From: Artemia franciscana
Lineage: Eukaryota; Arthropoda; Branchiopoda; Anostraca; Artemiidae
Length of the DNA stretch: 64,000 nucleotides
Assembly (NCBI RefSeq): GCF_032884065.1
Contig: NW_027062649.1
Coordinates: forward strand, 3,083,355-3,147,354
Reading direction: 5' to 3'
The position numbers and the translations under genes are program-made. Shown here in pieces: positions 24,056 to 36,500 of this stretch. Position 1 is the first letter of the stretch. Each line of letters begins with the position of its first letter. The notes under the pieces are model-generated. The model made no database searches. It had not been told where the DNA came from and saw only the letters and a program-made list of their open reading frames with translations.

Positions 24056-24849
24056 GTTCTAGAAAAATGTATTTTTTAATTGTTAAAAACTGAAACATTT
24101 TTCTCTTCCGCTGTAACATCTTGGTTAGCTGCTGCTCTTATATTGCATATATTCATTATATATAAGCTTAGTAAAAGCTAATGCCATTCTTGCGAGTAAA
24201 TGGCTACGATGGAATTAGGTTTATGAAGTATTATGAAGAACGAAATGTTCTACATTATATTTTAAGTCAAGTTGATTAGGCCTATGCTTACCAAAATATT
24301 GACTAAGCATTTTTTGATTGATGCTGAGTCACTCTAGCGAGGAAAATTAATTTAATATTATACATCAAGTTGAAATCTTTCTTCGTCTTTAATGAATTCT
24401 TTGCCAAGTGGACTAACTTTAGTATTGCATTGAATTGAATTTACTAAAAAAATATATATATTACTATTGAGCGAAATCAACAGTATTTTACATACAGCAA
24501 AAGCAACAAAAAGTTCAACTTAGTCCCTCCCGTAAGGCCAGGAAATTATTCTCTATTCTTTAATTGTTCTCTTATTATTACTTATTATCTTACTATCTAG
24601 TTCTATTATTATCACTTATATTATAATTGTTCTCTATGGCCAGGAAAACAGAGGAGAAACAAAAAAGAAACGAATACATCCATCATTTTTTTTAAATAAC
24701 ATAGTCACAGCACAAACCCAAATAATCCCCCTAAAAAAAAAAAAAAAAAAAAAAAAAGTCCAAGCAATGCAGGAGAGTAGTACATGATCCAACCTACATA
24801 AATAAACAACAGACACAATTCGGAGACATCAATTCCTTGGAAAATCGGG
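24056..24849. other. Unannotated spacer
   Basis: AT-rich, with an A-run of about 25 at 24,733-24,757. No gene was recognised. Confidence 0.45.
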
Positions 24850-27660
24850 AAATCTCAATTATTGGCAAAAAAATTCTCTAAGATACTTTTTAAAGATCCC
24901 AAACGAGTTGCAGCCCCGTGCAGACTCGGGTAGGGTGTTACAAATCATATTGCAAGCTATCAGATGATTAAAGATGGATCGCATTAACGGAGCATAAGGT
25001 ATCTGTAAATTATTGGAAGTGCAGAAATAGTAAGTCGATTGTTCAGAAATAAAAGATGTATTACTACATAGGACATAAGGAAGCTCGCCATGTATCCTCA
25101 AAAAATTGAAAGATGCCCAAGACAGAAAATAAAGAGATATCAGGTCAAGTAAGGGATTAAGTAGGGAACGATTAGTGTCCTGTATAATAGTCCCTGCTAT
25201 ATCATATAGTTTTGGAAATGGCTTCAGTGTCGACAGAAAAGTTGACATCGAAATAATAGAACCGTATGAAACATAATGCTGAACTAGGCTGTAGAATAGA
25301 ATTCTTAAGAATTGACCTTGGAAAAACGTGTTGCATTTTTTTTTTCATGCATCCCGAGGCTTCTGGTAACTTTCATTCTAATAATGTCAATATAATTCTT
25401 AAAGGAAAGATTCTCATCAAGTAAGATACCTAGGAACCGAACGCATTGATCCTTAGGTCTATTAAGGGAACCCCTCGATACATGTATGTCATTTAAACCT
25501 GAACAAGCTCTTGAAACTCTTGAGAAAATACGAAAACATGACTTTCCAACATTTAAGGCAAGATAATTAACATCAAACCACTGAGTAACTCTTTCAAAAA
25601 GTGCAATCATTTTGAACGGAGATCGGACTCAGTTCTACCGGCTGTACCAAGAGTACTATCATCTATAAAAGTTATAAGTGTATCGGAGAAGGACGACATC
25701 TTGTCACAATTAGTGACAGATGCAGGTTGACAAAGACAGCAAGTGGTAGGTTTTAGATTTTGACCGTATTTATGAGGTCATTAACATGCATTAAAAAGAG
25801 TATCAGCCCAATCACAGATCCTTGTGGAACACCAAACTCTATTTTAGACGGGTTGAAAAAAGGAGGATCAACCAAGATAACTCGGCCAGATGAATATGAC
25901 AGAAACGAAGCAAAAGTACTCCCTCGTATCCCAATACGGGATAGTTTGCAAAGAAGAATCTTGTTTGTCATTGAATTAAATGCTTTTCGTACATGGGGAA
26001 AAGAGCAGCAGGTATCAGACGAGAAAGAGATGCATGTAAATAATTCAAGAGATTCACACATGCATGTTCAGTTGAATGGTATGCCCTAAAACTAAACTGG
26101 GAATCATGAAAAAAAAGTTTAGAAGTAAGAAAATCAAGAAGTCGAGAAAGTATAGCTTTTTTCAAAAATTTTACTGAACACTGATAAGGGAGATATAGGA
26201 TGATAACGAGCAGGATCATTCTGTAAACCACCTTTGAAAAGTATAATAACACGAGCACGCTTTAAAGCACTTGGGAAGACACCATTTTCAAAAGACATAT
26301 TGATAAGTCTCTTAAGACCAGAAACGATTACAGGAAAAACGAACTTGTAAGTCTGGCATCATTCAAGAGAATGGTTAAATTCCATTTTTTAAAAAGGAGA
26401 GAAGTGTGATAAGAGGAAAGAGTATTTATTTATTTAGTATTTAATATTCATTATTTTGTTTTTTACCCCCCCCCCCCCAAGATTTTTTTCTTCAAAATCA
26501 TTTGAGGAAATGATTTAGCAGATCATGGTGGTTAGAATTGCGGCCACAGTCAGGACTCTTCTGTCTTAAGAGTGGCCGTTAATGGTAAATTCTTTGTTTG
26601 ATTTATACGTTTTGGATGAAAATAAAAAATGTCTATGTGTCTATGTGACAGCCTTAATAGAAATACGGTTTGGGCCAGAGATGAAGATCCCTTCAAACCA
26701 TTAACAATTCGGGCTTTATAGGTAGCCTCTAAGCAGGTCCAAGATAAGACCTGAAATTATTTAGAGATGAAGAAGGACTTACAGAAGAGGCTGTAGTTTT
26801 CCCAAATTTAGCAAAGTAAGAAGTAAGCGCGTCTTGCACTTTCAGCTCACCCTCCACGATTTTGCCATCAATCAAAGCGCTTGAAGGGACAGAAGGGGGC
26901 TAAGAAACTGGCCCGAAGGGGAACTGATAACAGAATTGATTACTTGCCATGTTTTCCTAGTATCTTTATCACACGCAGAGAATTAACTACAATAAAATAA
27001 CGATTTGGCCATCAGGCAAAGCGAATTATAAACTCTTGTATAAGCTTTAAAAAGTTGAAGTCGATAGTCGTGCGAAGATTGCTTAGAGGACCTTTAAGCC
27101 TTCCAAAGTTGTTTTTTTACCAGCTTTTAAGGAGTCCAGTAGTCATCCAATGATTCAAAGGGGCTGTTCTCTTCGATCCCGGGTTCAACTGGGACGCATA
27201 ACAAGTATCCAATATAATTTCTTTCAAAGAGTCATAAAAAGAATCAAAAAGAGAATCAAAAAGAGAAGAGAATACATCAGATTTATTTTCAAAAATACCC
27301 CACGAATGACTTGCCAACCGCGATCTAATCATTAAATTTTAAAGACGAAAAAGCAGCTCCTTGCTGCCTCCTAGGTAAGGAGTGAGAAAAATCATACATG
27401 GAAAACACAGGTAAAAGCAAGGCCACCTTTAGCCATCCTACTACGGTTCATATACTCCGTCTTATACCCAGGGAGATGCAATAGAGATTCGATTTTCGAA
27501 TCGAGGAAAGTCTCACAAAGACCATTAAATCGGGTTGGCCGCTAGTACTATGTGTTTTAACTCATCAAATGAAGAACTACGACCTTGAACATTTAGCTGA
27601 AGCACAAAAAGCAGCCACCTTGCTTAGAAATTTCATCTAAATCTGAAATATACTTACTAG
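24850..27660 (-). pseudogene. CR1/Jockey-like LINE, endonuclease remnant plus RT, decayed
   Basis: Read from 27,660 downwards on the - strand. LQLNVQGRSSSFDELKHI near 27,590 looks like the start of an apurinic endonuclease domain. APLNHWMTTGLLKSW lies at 27,165-27,117. The RT begins near 26,250 (YRPIS-like, then LSRLLDFLTSKLFF and SQFSFRAYHSTEHA), continues at 25,985 (VRKAFNSMTNKILLCKL), 25,835 (FGVPQGSVIG) and 25,660 (FIDDSTLG, in place of the YADD catalytic motif), then WFDVNYLALNVGKS and VRFLGILLDENLSF. Stops and frameshifts interrupt it repeatedly, so it is dead. Family placement rests on motif spacing only. Confidence 0.8.
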
Positions 27661-27860
27661 CAGCTGAAAAATGGGGATTTGATGTAAATTTATTATACTA
27701 AACTATTGAATTATTTATTAAACTAAGAACATCGTTTGGATCATTTTGAAACTGAAGTAGTTGCTTCACTCAAGGAGAGGACTTGACCGTAGCTAGAGTC
27801 GGGCAAATTCAAATTACCTTCAAACTAGGATTCATCATGTACCACCTACACCACGCTCCC

Positions 27861-28335
27861 CCCGGCTTGGAATACCCCTATCTTTTAAGCAAAAAAAAAC
27901 AGAAAAGAAAAAACAACGATAAAACAAACAATACAACGATAGAACAACGATAGCCAACAATAAATAAAATTTTCTTGCTACCCAATCAAAGCTTAGGCCA
28001 AAAAGTAAGACATATTTGTCTATTCAAAGAAAACTGGTGTAGCTAAGGGTTTATAAAGAAAAACATAACATTATGTGCAAGACATTGAGTGCGTCTTATC
28101 AAAATATTATTTTACCAAAATGTGGTAAGAAAAATATGTCTTCCCAAAGATTAGGCATATTTGTCTATTAAGAAAAAAACTGCAGTAAGCGAAGTGTTTA
28201 TAAAAAATCAGTAATAAAATAACAAACTATTATTGTGGATAAGGCATTAAGATCGTCTTACCAAAGGTAAGACATATTTATATATTTCAACAAAATAAAA
28301 ATAAGCTAAAAATCTGTAAAAAAAAATGCATAACA
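27861..28335. repeat. ~150-bp tandem repeat, about 2.5 units
   Basis: AAGTAAGACATATTTGTCTATT or a variant recurs near 28,005, 28,150 and 28,265, each followed by an AAAAACTG..GTAAGC/TTTATAAA segment and a CATTAAG/CATTGAGTGCGTCTTA segment. It lies between the LINE and the long TA tract. Confidence 0.65.
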
Positions 28336-28572
28336 GTGAAGGTACCTGGAATCGTTATGAAGTTTCTTTGAGGTTTCAATTTCAAAGACATGAATAGGGG
28401 AATTTCCTAGGTGGACTTAGAGTCATGGATCTCCACATGATTTTTTCAGGGATGACGAGGACATGCGTCGTATGTTTTTCAACCAGGCGTAAATGAAGAA
28501 GATACGGTGGCCAGTCTAAGTGCCATCAGAAGGACGCAAATGATGACGAACATAAGCACTAGTCGAACAGTA

Positions 28573-28897
<325 letters not shown>

Positions 28898-28899
28898 AG

Positions 28900-29880
28900 C
28901 CTATATGAGGGTCAGTTTCATTATCAGATATTGGGAAAGAAATGCCAGTTATCGGTCCATATACTTTTTTTTATGTGCAACTTTTCCAGAAGACTGCGCC
29001 AGATTTCTTCGAGTAATTTTGCTTGTTCAGTCATTGGGGGGGGGGGGTGGAGCAACTAGCTAAGCCTGACGATGGTGAAGAGAGCATCAGATGTGAGTCA
29101 AATGAAATCAAAGTATGCTTGTTGTCAATACTTGTCAGTATACACTTGGTGCAGCAATGCTCTAAATGTTTGGTGACTTCAAGAACGCACATTTTCATAA
29201 AAAAAAATAAAAAAAAATGCAGTAAACCATACATTTATGTTTAATGAATGTTAACTCGCTTGGGTGAATGATTAAAGATTCATTCAGTTAAAACCATGGT
29301 ATCCAGGAAGGAGTCAAGCTAAGGGGGAGAGGGGGTGTTGTAGGGTGGGGAGAGGGGACGATTCCAAGGTGTTGCCTTTGCGTATCAACACTTTTAAAAA
29401 TTTACATATTACCTTGTTTCCGTATTTGTTGGCATACTGGACAATTCTGTCTACAAATTCTTTAAATCCTTCCCCTTCCTCCAATTTGAAACTCTAGCCG
29501 CATGTCTATATCCAATATGCCTAGCATGAATTCGTTAGTAAGAAACCATATCTTATAAATATAAAACGAAGTTTACACATTAATATGTGAATGATTAAGA
29601 TTCACAGTCCCACTTTTGAAATTTGAATAATCAATTTCAGTTAATATCTTAAACTCTATTCAATCAGATTTTCATGTAACTAAACTGGCTTCTTTGATTA
29701 AGTTTTTTCTTATTCGTCACTACAGCCATTTCTGCCAAATATCAGGCATTTCTTTTGTGTGTTCAGAAGCTACTAATGAGAAAAAGTAAATTAAATCAAA
29801 CAAACCTTGAAAACGGCTTAATTTTTGGAATCGATGGGGGGTTTAAACTTTAGTTAAGGTCTTTTTTCGGAGGGAAATTT
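28900..29880. other. Unannotated spacer
   Basis: No exon recognised. A G run sits at 29,036-29,047 and AT-rich sequence follows. Confidence 0.4.
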
Positions 29881-29900
29881 ATCGGCAAATTATATTGGTG

Positions 29901-29991
29901 TCATATCGGTGCAATACCGATGTATCAGTATCGGTGCGATACTGATATATCAGTATCGGTATTGGACCCAAATATCTATATCTGTCGGGCC

Positions 29992-30062
<71 letters not shown>
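29901..30062. repeat. ATCGGT/GATACTGATA repeats and (TA)n before a NAGLU exon
   Basis: Repeated CAGTATCGGT/ATACCGATGTA motifs include a perfect 22-bp palindrome, CGATACTGATA and its reverse complement, at 29,937-29,958. A (TA)n tract follows at 29,994-30,061. The tract ends 35 bp upstream of the NAGLU exon beginning at 30,097, within reach of its branch point. Confidence 0.85.
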
Positions 30063-30065
<3 letters not shown>

Positions 30066-30096
30066 GATGTTTCGAATATAATTTGTTTTCTTGTAG

Positions 30097-30242
30097 ATGA
30101 CAAAACAATGGGGCACAGATAATTTCTGCAATTGTGACATGTTTAATGAAATGAGACCTGTCAATGACACACCTGAATACATTCGAAGCGTTGGACAGTC
30201 CGTATTTACTGGGATGAAATTAGCGGATTCCAAAGCAAATTG
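30097..30242 (+). CDS. Naglu: NAGLU exon A (catalytic acid/base region)
   Basis: Acceptor TTCTTGTAG| at 30,096; donor |GTAAGTAT from 30,243. The 146-nt exon encodes TKQWGTDNFCNCDMFNEM, then PVNDTPEYIRSVGQ and FTGMKLADSKANW. It aligns with the human NAGLU segment FGTDHIY..DTFNEM through EAVW. The enzyme (glycoside hydrolase family 89) removes terminal alpha-N-acetylglucosamine from heparan sulfate in the lysosome. The Glu in FNEM corresponds to the family's catalytic acid/base (Glu316 in human numbering, from memory). The Trp codon is split across the donor. A decayed copy of its 3' end lies 150 bp downstream. Confidence 0.88.
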
Positions 30243-30384
30243 GTAAGTATTAACTCTTAATACATGTATGATAATCATAGCCTAAATTTGGCCTTAATGG
30301 AATAATGCTTGAACTAAGCCTGCACAGCGAATATTTTATTGCAGAAATATTTCAATTTTAAGACAAGGTACAACAATTATATAC

Positions 30385-30600
30385 TACACCATATTTTCTG
30401 GGATGAAATTAGCAGATTCAAAAGCAATTTGGTAAATTCTAACTCTTAACATACACACGATCTCTATAGCATAAATTTATCCCATATAAATTTATCCTGA
30501 ATGGGATATTACACGGCCTAAGCCTGCACAGTGGGTGTTTCCAAGGTAACAGCAAGAATAATATTGCAAAAATGTTTTGATTATTAGACAAGAGCTCTCA
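30385..30600 (+). pseudogene. Partial duplicate of NAGLU exon A 3' end
   Basis: TTTCTGGGATGAAATTAGC (from 30,395) through AAAGCAATTTGG repeats the last ~45 nt of exon A, and the following intron sequence is duplicated too (AACTCTTAA, a TAGCATAAATTT segment, CTAAGCCTGCACAG). The donor has changed from GTAAGT to GTAAAT and there is no acceptor for it. It is a ~200-bp tandem duplication with the first ~100 nt of the exon absent. Confidence 0.85.
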
Positions 30601-30692
30601 TATATCATAATGTAATTGTATAATTATTGCACATATACATATATCATAATTATATTATCACAATGTATCGCAGTATTATTACATAATTATAT

Positions 30693-31348
30693 GTGTTACC
30701 GTGAATGTCCGAATTCTGGTTAATATTGACATTCGCCGGTGAATGTCCGGAATTTCTGTTTTTCTGCTTGGATTCAATTAACTTTGCGAGTCTGCCCTTT
30801 CAGTCTTATGCAAGCTATGATATTAAAAGTTAAAGTTAGGTTAGATTATGCTAGTTTAGGTTAGGTTAAGTTAGACTACGGTGGGATAGGTTAAATTTGG
30901 TTCAAAATGTCAGAAATGGGTTAAAAACCTAACCCAAGCTAACCAAACCCAGCCTAACCAAAGCTAATCTAACCTAACCATTCATCTTCAAACCTTGTAT
31001 TAAAGTGAAAAAGTTGACCTGCAACACTAACTAAATCCAAGGAGCATTTCCGATTTTAATTTTGGACTTACACTAGTGAATGTCGACATTCACCATATAT
31101 TTGTTATATACATTTGCTTATATTTACGGTAACATGTGTACATGTTATCGTTAATGTTCGCTATTCATGAATGTCGACATTTACCGGTGAATGTCCGTAA
31201 TGCATTTTTCCCTTGGATTTAGTCAGCGTTGCCAGTTAAATTTTCCAATTTTATACAAGGTTTGAGGATGACAAGTGGTGTTAGATTAGGTTTGGTAAGG
31301 CTGGGTAAATGTTAACAATTACCAGATTTTGGACATTCACGGTAACAT
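30693..31348. mobile_element. Foldback MITE plus truncated second copy
   Basis: Starts TGTTACCGTGAATGTCCG and ends ACGGTAACA. The first element, 30,693-31,137, is almost wholly an imperfect inverted repeat. GTTAGGTTAGATTATGC-type sequence in the left arm faces CTAATCTAACCTAACC in the right. Shared blocks include GGTGAATGTCCG/CGACATTCACC and a TTGGATTCAATTAAC-like segment. A second copy, 31,138-31,348, keeps the left arm and a short right end (GGACATTCACGGTAACA). It is non-coding and lies within a NAGLU intron. Confidence 0.8.
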
Positions 31349-31805
31349 ATACATATATAACAATAATCGTATATCAAAAACTTAGAAATTCGAAAACCTT
31401 AAAAAAGGAAACAAAAAGTTTGAAGCTTAGTAGAAATTATTGTTAGAAATCTTACTTGCGTTGATAATCAAGTATCTTTGAACAGATTCCAGTATGAAAA
31501 GACATTAAATTGCGTAAGAGCAAATAACTGGGAATTGCAAAAATATTTGTATATATTTTAACAAGGGATTACAATAATTGAAAAACCTTAAAAAAGAAAA
31601 CTAAAAGTTTGAAGGTTAGCAGATATCGTTGTCAGAAATTGGACTTGCTTGAATAATCAAATATTTAGAAAAGACTGCAATATGAAAAGACAGCAAATTG
31701 TCTCAAATTGTCTGCCGTTAGTACACAATAGACAATGAGAATCCATATATAGAAACCTGCCGCGTGCCGAGTGCCTGGACGGCGAGGCCACCGGGCTCCC
31801 GGTAT
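31349..31805. other. NAGLU intron with a ~180-bp tandem duplication
   Basis: AAACCTTAAAAAAGGAAAC...AAGTTTGAAG..TTAG occurs near 31,393 and again near 31,583 with similar flanks (an ATTATTGTTAGAAATC / CGTTGTCAGAAATTGGACTTG segment). No exon was seen. Confidence 0.55.
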
Positions 31806-31917
<112 letters not shown>

Positions 31918-32063
31918 TTGTCTGTGTGTGTGTCGAGTGACATCATGTTTGTGTGTCGACTGACGTCATGTTTGTCGACTGACGTCATTATAAGGATTGA
32001 GCTGTATCCGTCATGAAGTTGTTTGTCGACTGACGACATGTTTGTCAACTGATGAAATTACAT

Positions 32064-32456
32064 ACCGGGACACCGGGACACAAATGACGACCGGGACACA
32101 GGGAATATAAATGACGACCGGGAACCTCAAAGAGAAACTGCAGACTAGGACACCCGGACACAAATGACGACCGGGACACAGGGAATATAAATGACGACCG
32201 GGACACAGGGGCACAACTGCAACGGGGACGCCGGGGGCACAGGCGGGATATATAAATGACGACCAGGACACAGGGATTGTTCGAATAGAAATTACAGACT
32301 GGGACACCGGGACACAAATGACGACCGGGACAGCGGGACACAGGGAATATAAATGATGACCGGGACACTCAGAGAGAAATTACAAACTGGGACACCGGGA
32401 CACAAATGACGACCGGGACACAGGGAATATAAATGACGACCGGGACACAGGGACTC
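32064..32456. repeat. GC-rich minisatellite, GACGACCGGGACACAGGG type
   Basis: GACGACCGGGACACAGGGAA followed by TATAAAT recurs several times, interleaved with GACACCGGGACACAAAT and an AGAGAGAAATTACAAACTG spacer. The higher-order unit is roughly 100 bp. All - strand frames read Pro/Gly/Arg-rich repeats; these are a by-product of the repeat. Base composition is far from the surroundings. Confidence 0.85.
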
Positions 32457-32617
32457 ATCATTAGAATAATGAGGTATAGATCTGAATATGGATTGTTTTT
32501 CCCATGGACAATTATATGTTGCATGTTCAAGAGTCAGTAAACCTGACAATCTATTTATATGCACAGACAATGGGACAGCGAAGAATATTGTATATTCGCA
32601 TGTTTTACGTAGTTAAA

Positions 32618-32618
<1 letters not shown>

Positions 32619-32681
<63 letters not shown>
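32619..32681. repeat. (CA)n(TA)n microsatellite
   Basis: A short CACACA run followed by about 50 bp of TA. Confidence 0.9.
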
Positions 32682-32685
<4 letters not shown>

Positions 32686-33357
32686 TTTTGGGTTGAGGGT
32701 TTGCATATGACGTCTGAAAAATAAAGAAAAAAAAGAAATTAATAATATAAGTATGGGAGAATTTTACCGTCCTTATTTGATTCTGTGCTCTCCTATTGCC
32801 TTTATCAATACGTATTTTTCAATTCCGCTTTGTCGTCCCAGAAATAAAATCTTGCTGATCTACCTGTCAATAAGATTGTTTTCGCTATTTTGGCAGGTCT
32901 TTTTTGCTTTCATTTTTTGACACCGACGCACAAAGACAAATTTCTAGCGGGCTAAAAGTATGATTTTGACAGGACAAGTTACGATTTTTTACTTGGAAGT
33001 TTTCGCCTTTTTAACGGTGCTAAAATAAATCTTGATTTGTATAGAATTTTCACAAAACCACTCTTTCCTTTTCAATTTTTGTCTATATTTAAGAAAGCAG
33101 AATTTAAGAAAGCCTGACATGAATACCAAAAGTTGTTTTCCTCTAAATATTTATCCACAGTACTTTGCTTCACTACAATTTATTTATTTCTACAAAAATG
33201 GCTCAAGTGGATCAGTTGAAATTGCTAAGCTGTGTTTCTCAAATTATTTGTCGATAAAATTTTAAGCCGCTGCAATTCATTTTCTTTCTCCAATAAAACA
33301 CATATTTCTTGGTTCAACAGCTAACATTCGCTAACTTCTCAAAACATTTATCCCTAG
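32682..33357. other. NAGLU intron, nothing recognised
   Basis: AT-rich; no exon or repeat family was identified. Confidence 0.5.
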
Positions 33358-33442
33358 AATGTTGAATTATTTTAATTTTTCTTTTGCAAAATATGCGTAC
33401 TTGTCGATTCAAATGTATGTTCATGTTTCTAATTTCCTTCAC

Positions 33443-33517
33443 ATGGTCAAAAACTATGCAACTCAGAGGTACGGAGAATACAACGAATTCACCGACAGAG
33501 CTTGGTTATTGCTAAAG
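33443..33517 (+). CDS. Naglu: NAGLU exon B (RYG segment), acceptor unclear
   Basis: The frame encodes MVKNYATQRYGEYNEF then TDRAWLLLK, followed by a clean donor |GTATGT at 33,518. It matches the GH89 segment W-V-x-x-Y/F-A-x-R-R-Y-G...A-W-x-L-L in human and plant NAGLU. The 5' edge is a problem. There is no AG between 33,358 and 33,464, and the frame upstream of VKNY does not resemble NAGLU. Either the intron ends in a non-AG dinucleotide (CAC|ATG is possible), or splicing uses CAG| at 33,466 and VKNYATQ is coincidence, or the exon is defective. The start given is the first codon that fits. Confidence 0.65.
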
Positions 33518-36500
33518 GTATGTCCAATTATATAGAATTTAAATTTGTGTTTTTTCTAGATCAGATTTCTAGAGTGCTAGATAGAGCCAATAGTACTGTT
33601 AATAGTAGTTTAGGGTTAGTTAAAATATTAGTTTAGGGTTAATAGTAGGGTCAGCGTACTCTTTATACAACACTGCCTTTCCATTTTTTATTAGAATGAA
33701 ATCAAAATAAAATTTTGTGTGACTTAGCATATTGGACTTCTTTTACAAACAATAGTGAAAACTATAAAAACTAAAACAATAAAAACTATAGTTTATGAAA
33801 TGTGGGTTCCTTCCGTTTTTCTTGTTTTTTAGGTTTTGTATGCTTTCTCATCTTTTTATGTGTATGCTAATTTGCTTGAGCTAGTTATCTCTCCCCCCTT
33901 TTTCTTCTGTTGATTAAGGCATCTGGATCTGAAGTCAAAATAATTAGACTCTTATTAGTGGGCTATTTGTTTAAATAAGTTTTTTCCTTTCAACTTTCTT
34001 TGCATTACTAAAAGTTTTCCATGTTTTAAATATTTTCGTTTTTAATTAGTTATAAGATGGGGACCAAAAACTATATATACAAAATATAGGGTATGTAAGG
34101 AACACCCGTGGAGCAATTATTTCATAATAACTGGAAGGAGGTCTAATTTCCTTTGTCTCGTTTTGCGTCGCCTACAATATACTATTAAATGAGTTATTAG
34201 AAACTTGAGTTAGAAGTATCGAATGACTATGGAAACACAAGAGTGGAAACTAGCCCGCCAATACTATCTAACATTGGCTGATTTAATCTATTTGTAGTAT
34301 ACCCGAAGCTATTGCTTAATTGCCTTTTCAGGTACATTTAAAGTAAAATTTTGTCACTTAACCCACCAGCCTGGGATCAACTAGCCCAATTAACTTGCCA
34401 TCATTTTCTCATTGTAATGAAGGCCTATTTTGCACTGGCTGGACTTTGATTAGAAATATTTTTTTTAAAACAAATAACTTATAGAATAATTATCGCTTAA
34501 AGAGAAATTTCAGCGTTAATTTTATGATAATGCAGACTAACTATAACAAATTTATAATTTTTCTTTGAAATTTTTCACTTTTTTCATTAAGTTGCCAGAC
34601 GCCTCACTATGTATCCCACTAGTAGTTTTTAATTCCTGTCTTCTGTCAAATTGCAGATTTCTAACTTTTATAAGAGTCCCATACTTTTTTGCAATAATTC
34701 TATAGACAAGTGCAATTTTTTTTAGTTGACTGAAAAAGTATGAAGATTTCTCATTCTCTTGAGTCGACAATTCAAAAATTGATACTATGCTAATACGACC
34801 GAGCAAAATGTAAATCAATCTAGAATCACAATCGTTAAAGGAGTTAAATGCTATAAATGACATGTCGTGTCGATTTAAAGGCCGTGTTATGTCACGAAAA
34901 TTGAAACCATGGAACCATGGTATAAATCTCAGAGTACAAAAATCTGGTTACTGGGGACTTGTTTCTCAGTAATTCGCTGTTTTTTAGGTTGGACGGTGGC
35001 AATAGGGTTAAACTGTATAAGTTTACCTGGCTGCAATTTTAGGGCAATTTAAGTCTATGCATTGAAGGCTCAGAACGCTTTTTGGAATTTTACTTATTTT
35101 TTTGTTGTGGTTGCGAGAAAGATTATTTGAGCCTTTCTAGTGAAAGAAAAAATATTGAAAAATATTACTGGCTGCTGTATAAGTTCAGTAAATATAGGCA
35201 ATTGTGTAAGAATAAAAGGTGGCCCTATATTGCTGTGGTGAGCCTTTAGTACTTACAGACTTGTAAGTGCTGCTGTTGCAATAAGATTTTCGGAAAGTCC
35301 TTTATAAAGTCAAAGGAAAACTGTTTTTGTTGTGTGGAATCCCTCGAAGGGATTTCAAAATTGTGTTGATCTTGGAGTGATTCCAAAATCGTATTGATCT
35401 TGATCTCAGGGAACTGTTATTTATGGTACATTAGTATATGTAGTTCATATAATTCTGTCGCTCTGTTGCTGTTGCAATTAAGATTTTTGGAAAGTCCTTT
35501 ATAAAGTGAAAGGAAAAGTGTTTTGGTTGTTTGGAATCCCTTGGAGGGATCCCAACAGATTTTTTTCCTGAGGGCACTAGAAGAGGGTGGATGTATGCCC
35601 TCTTTAATTGTTTAGACCTTTTGCAGGAAAAATAGTTCATTCTTAAATACGTCAGTAATATAAGGTGTAAATATATGTTCTTACTTACACTTTACTCTAA
35701 TAACTTAGTTTAACTATTTGCACTAATTCTTAATGTAAAAGTTTTTTTTAGTTAAAAATCATCAACCATAAAAGCAAAACATCATTTTTTCTTGTTTCCT
35801 GAAAATTTAGTTTTATTAAGCCTCGTCATCTTCCAGTTCATTTTTATGGGACAACGTTTTGCTTTTTCCAGACGGTCACATTGTGTCACCACTATTGGGG
35901 GAAGTGGAGGAGATACTACCCCCATTTTCCCTTTGAAGCCAGAGGAAACTGTACTTACAGTCCCCGTAGGCCAAACTTGTTGTATTCAAAACAAAATAAG
36001 AAGTAAACGTGTTTTCCTGACGTTTCCCTGAAAGTGTTGGAGGCCCGTCTATTCCCTCAAAAATTCAACTAGGGCCCCTTTAAGGCATTGCAGCACATCC
36101 AGGGCTACATACACACCGTGAAACAGGTGAAATAAGATCTTTGTACCTTTCATGGATTAATTCCTGCATTAAAGAAAAGGACACAACCTGGCCTTGCTTA
36201 ACTCTTTATTTTGTTTTGCCGGCCTAATTTTTGTTGAGATGTCGGTTTTCCACGTGTGTCAACATTTCCCAGCAGTCAACCTGTTTCTTCTGTCTAAAAC
36301 GTGATTCCAGGCTTAAGCTGTACATATCCACTTTATGCAGATATGATATCTGTGACTGTCGCACTATAGTTTCTATATGTCACTATAGTCAAATGTCAAC
36401 GAATATAACATTAGTGTACTTATCGGTTTTGTATTTGGCTTGGAAGCTTTATAATCATTTTTATTGATTTTTTAATATTATTATTTATTGATATATTAAA

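Noticed and set aside
25760-26089. 109-codon + strand frame
   Set aside because: Antisense shadow of the decayed LINE RT.
30856-30874. Interstitial telomere
   Set aside because: Fewer than three TTAGG-like repeats, and they belong to the arms of a foldback element.
32011-32570. Repetitive Pro/Gly/Arg/Cys frames on the - strand
   Set aside because: Several overlapping frames are open because the minisatellite unit is repeated; no start context, splice sites or homology.
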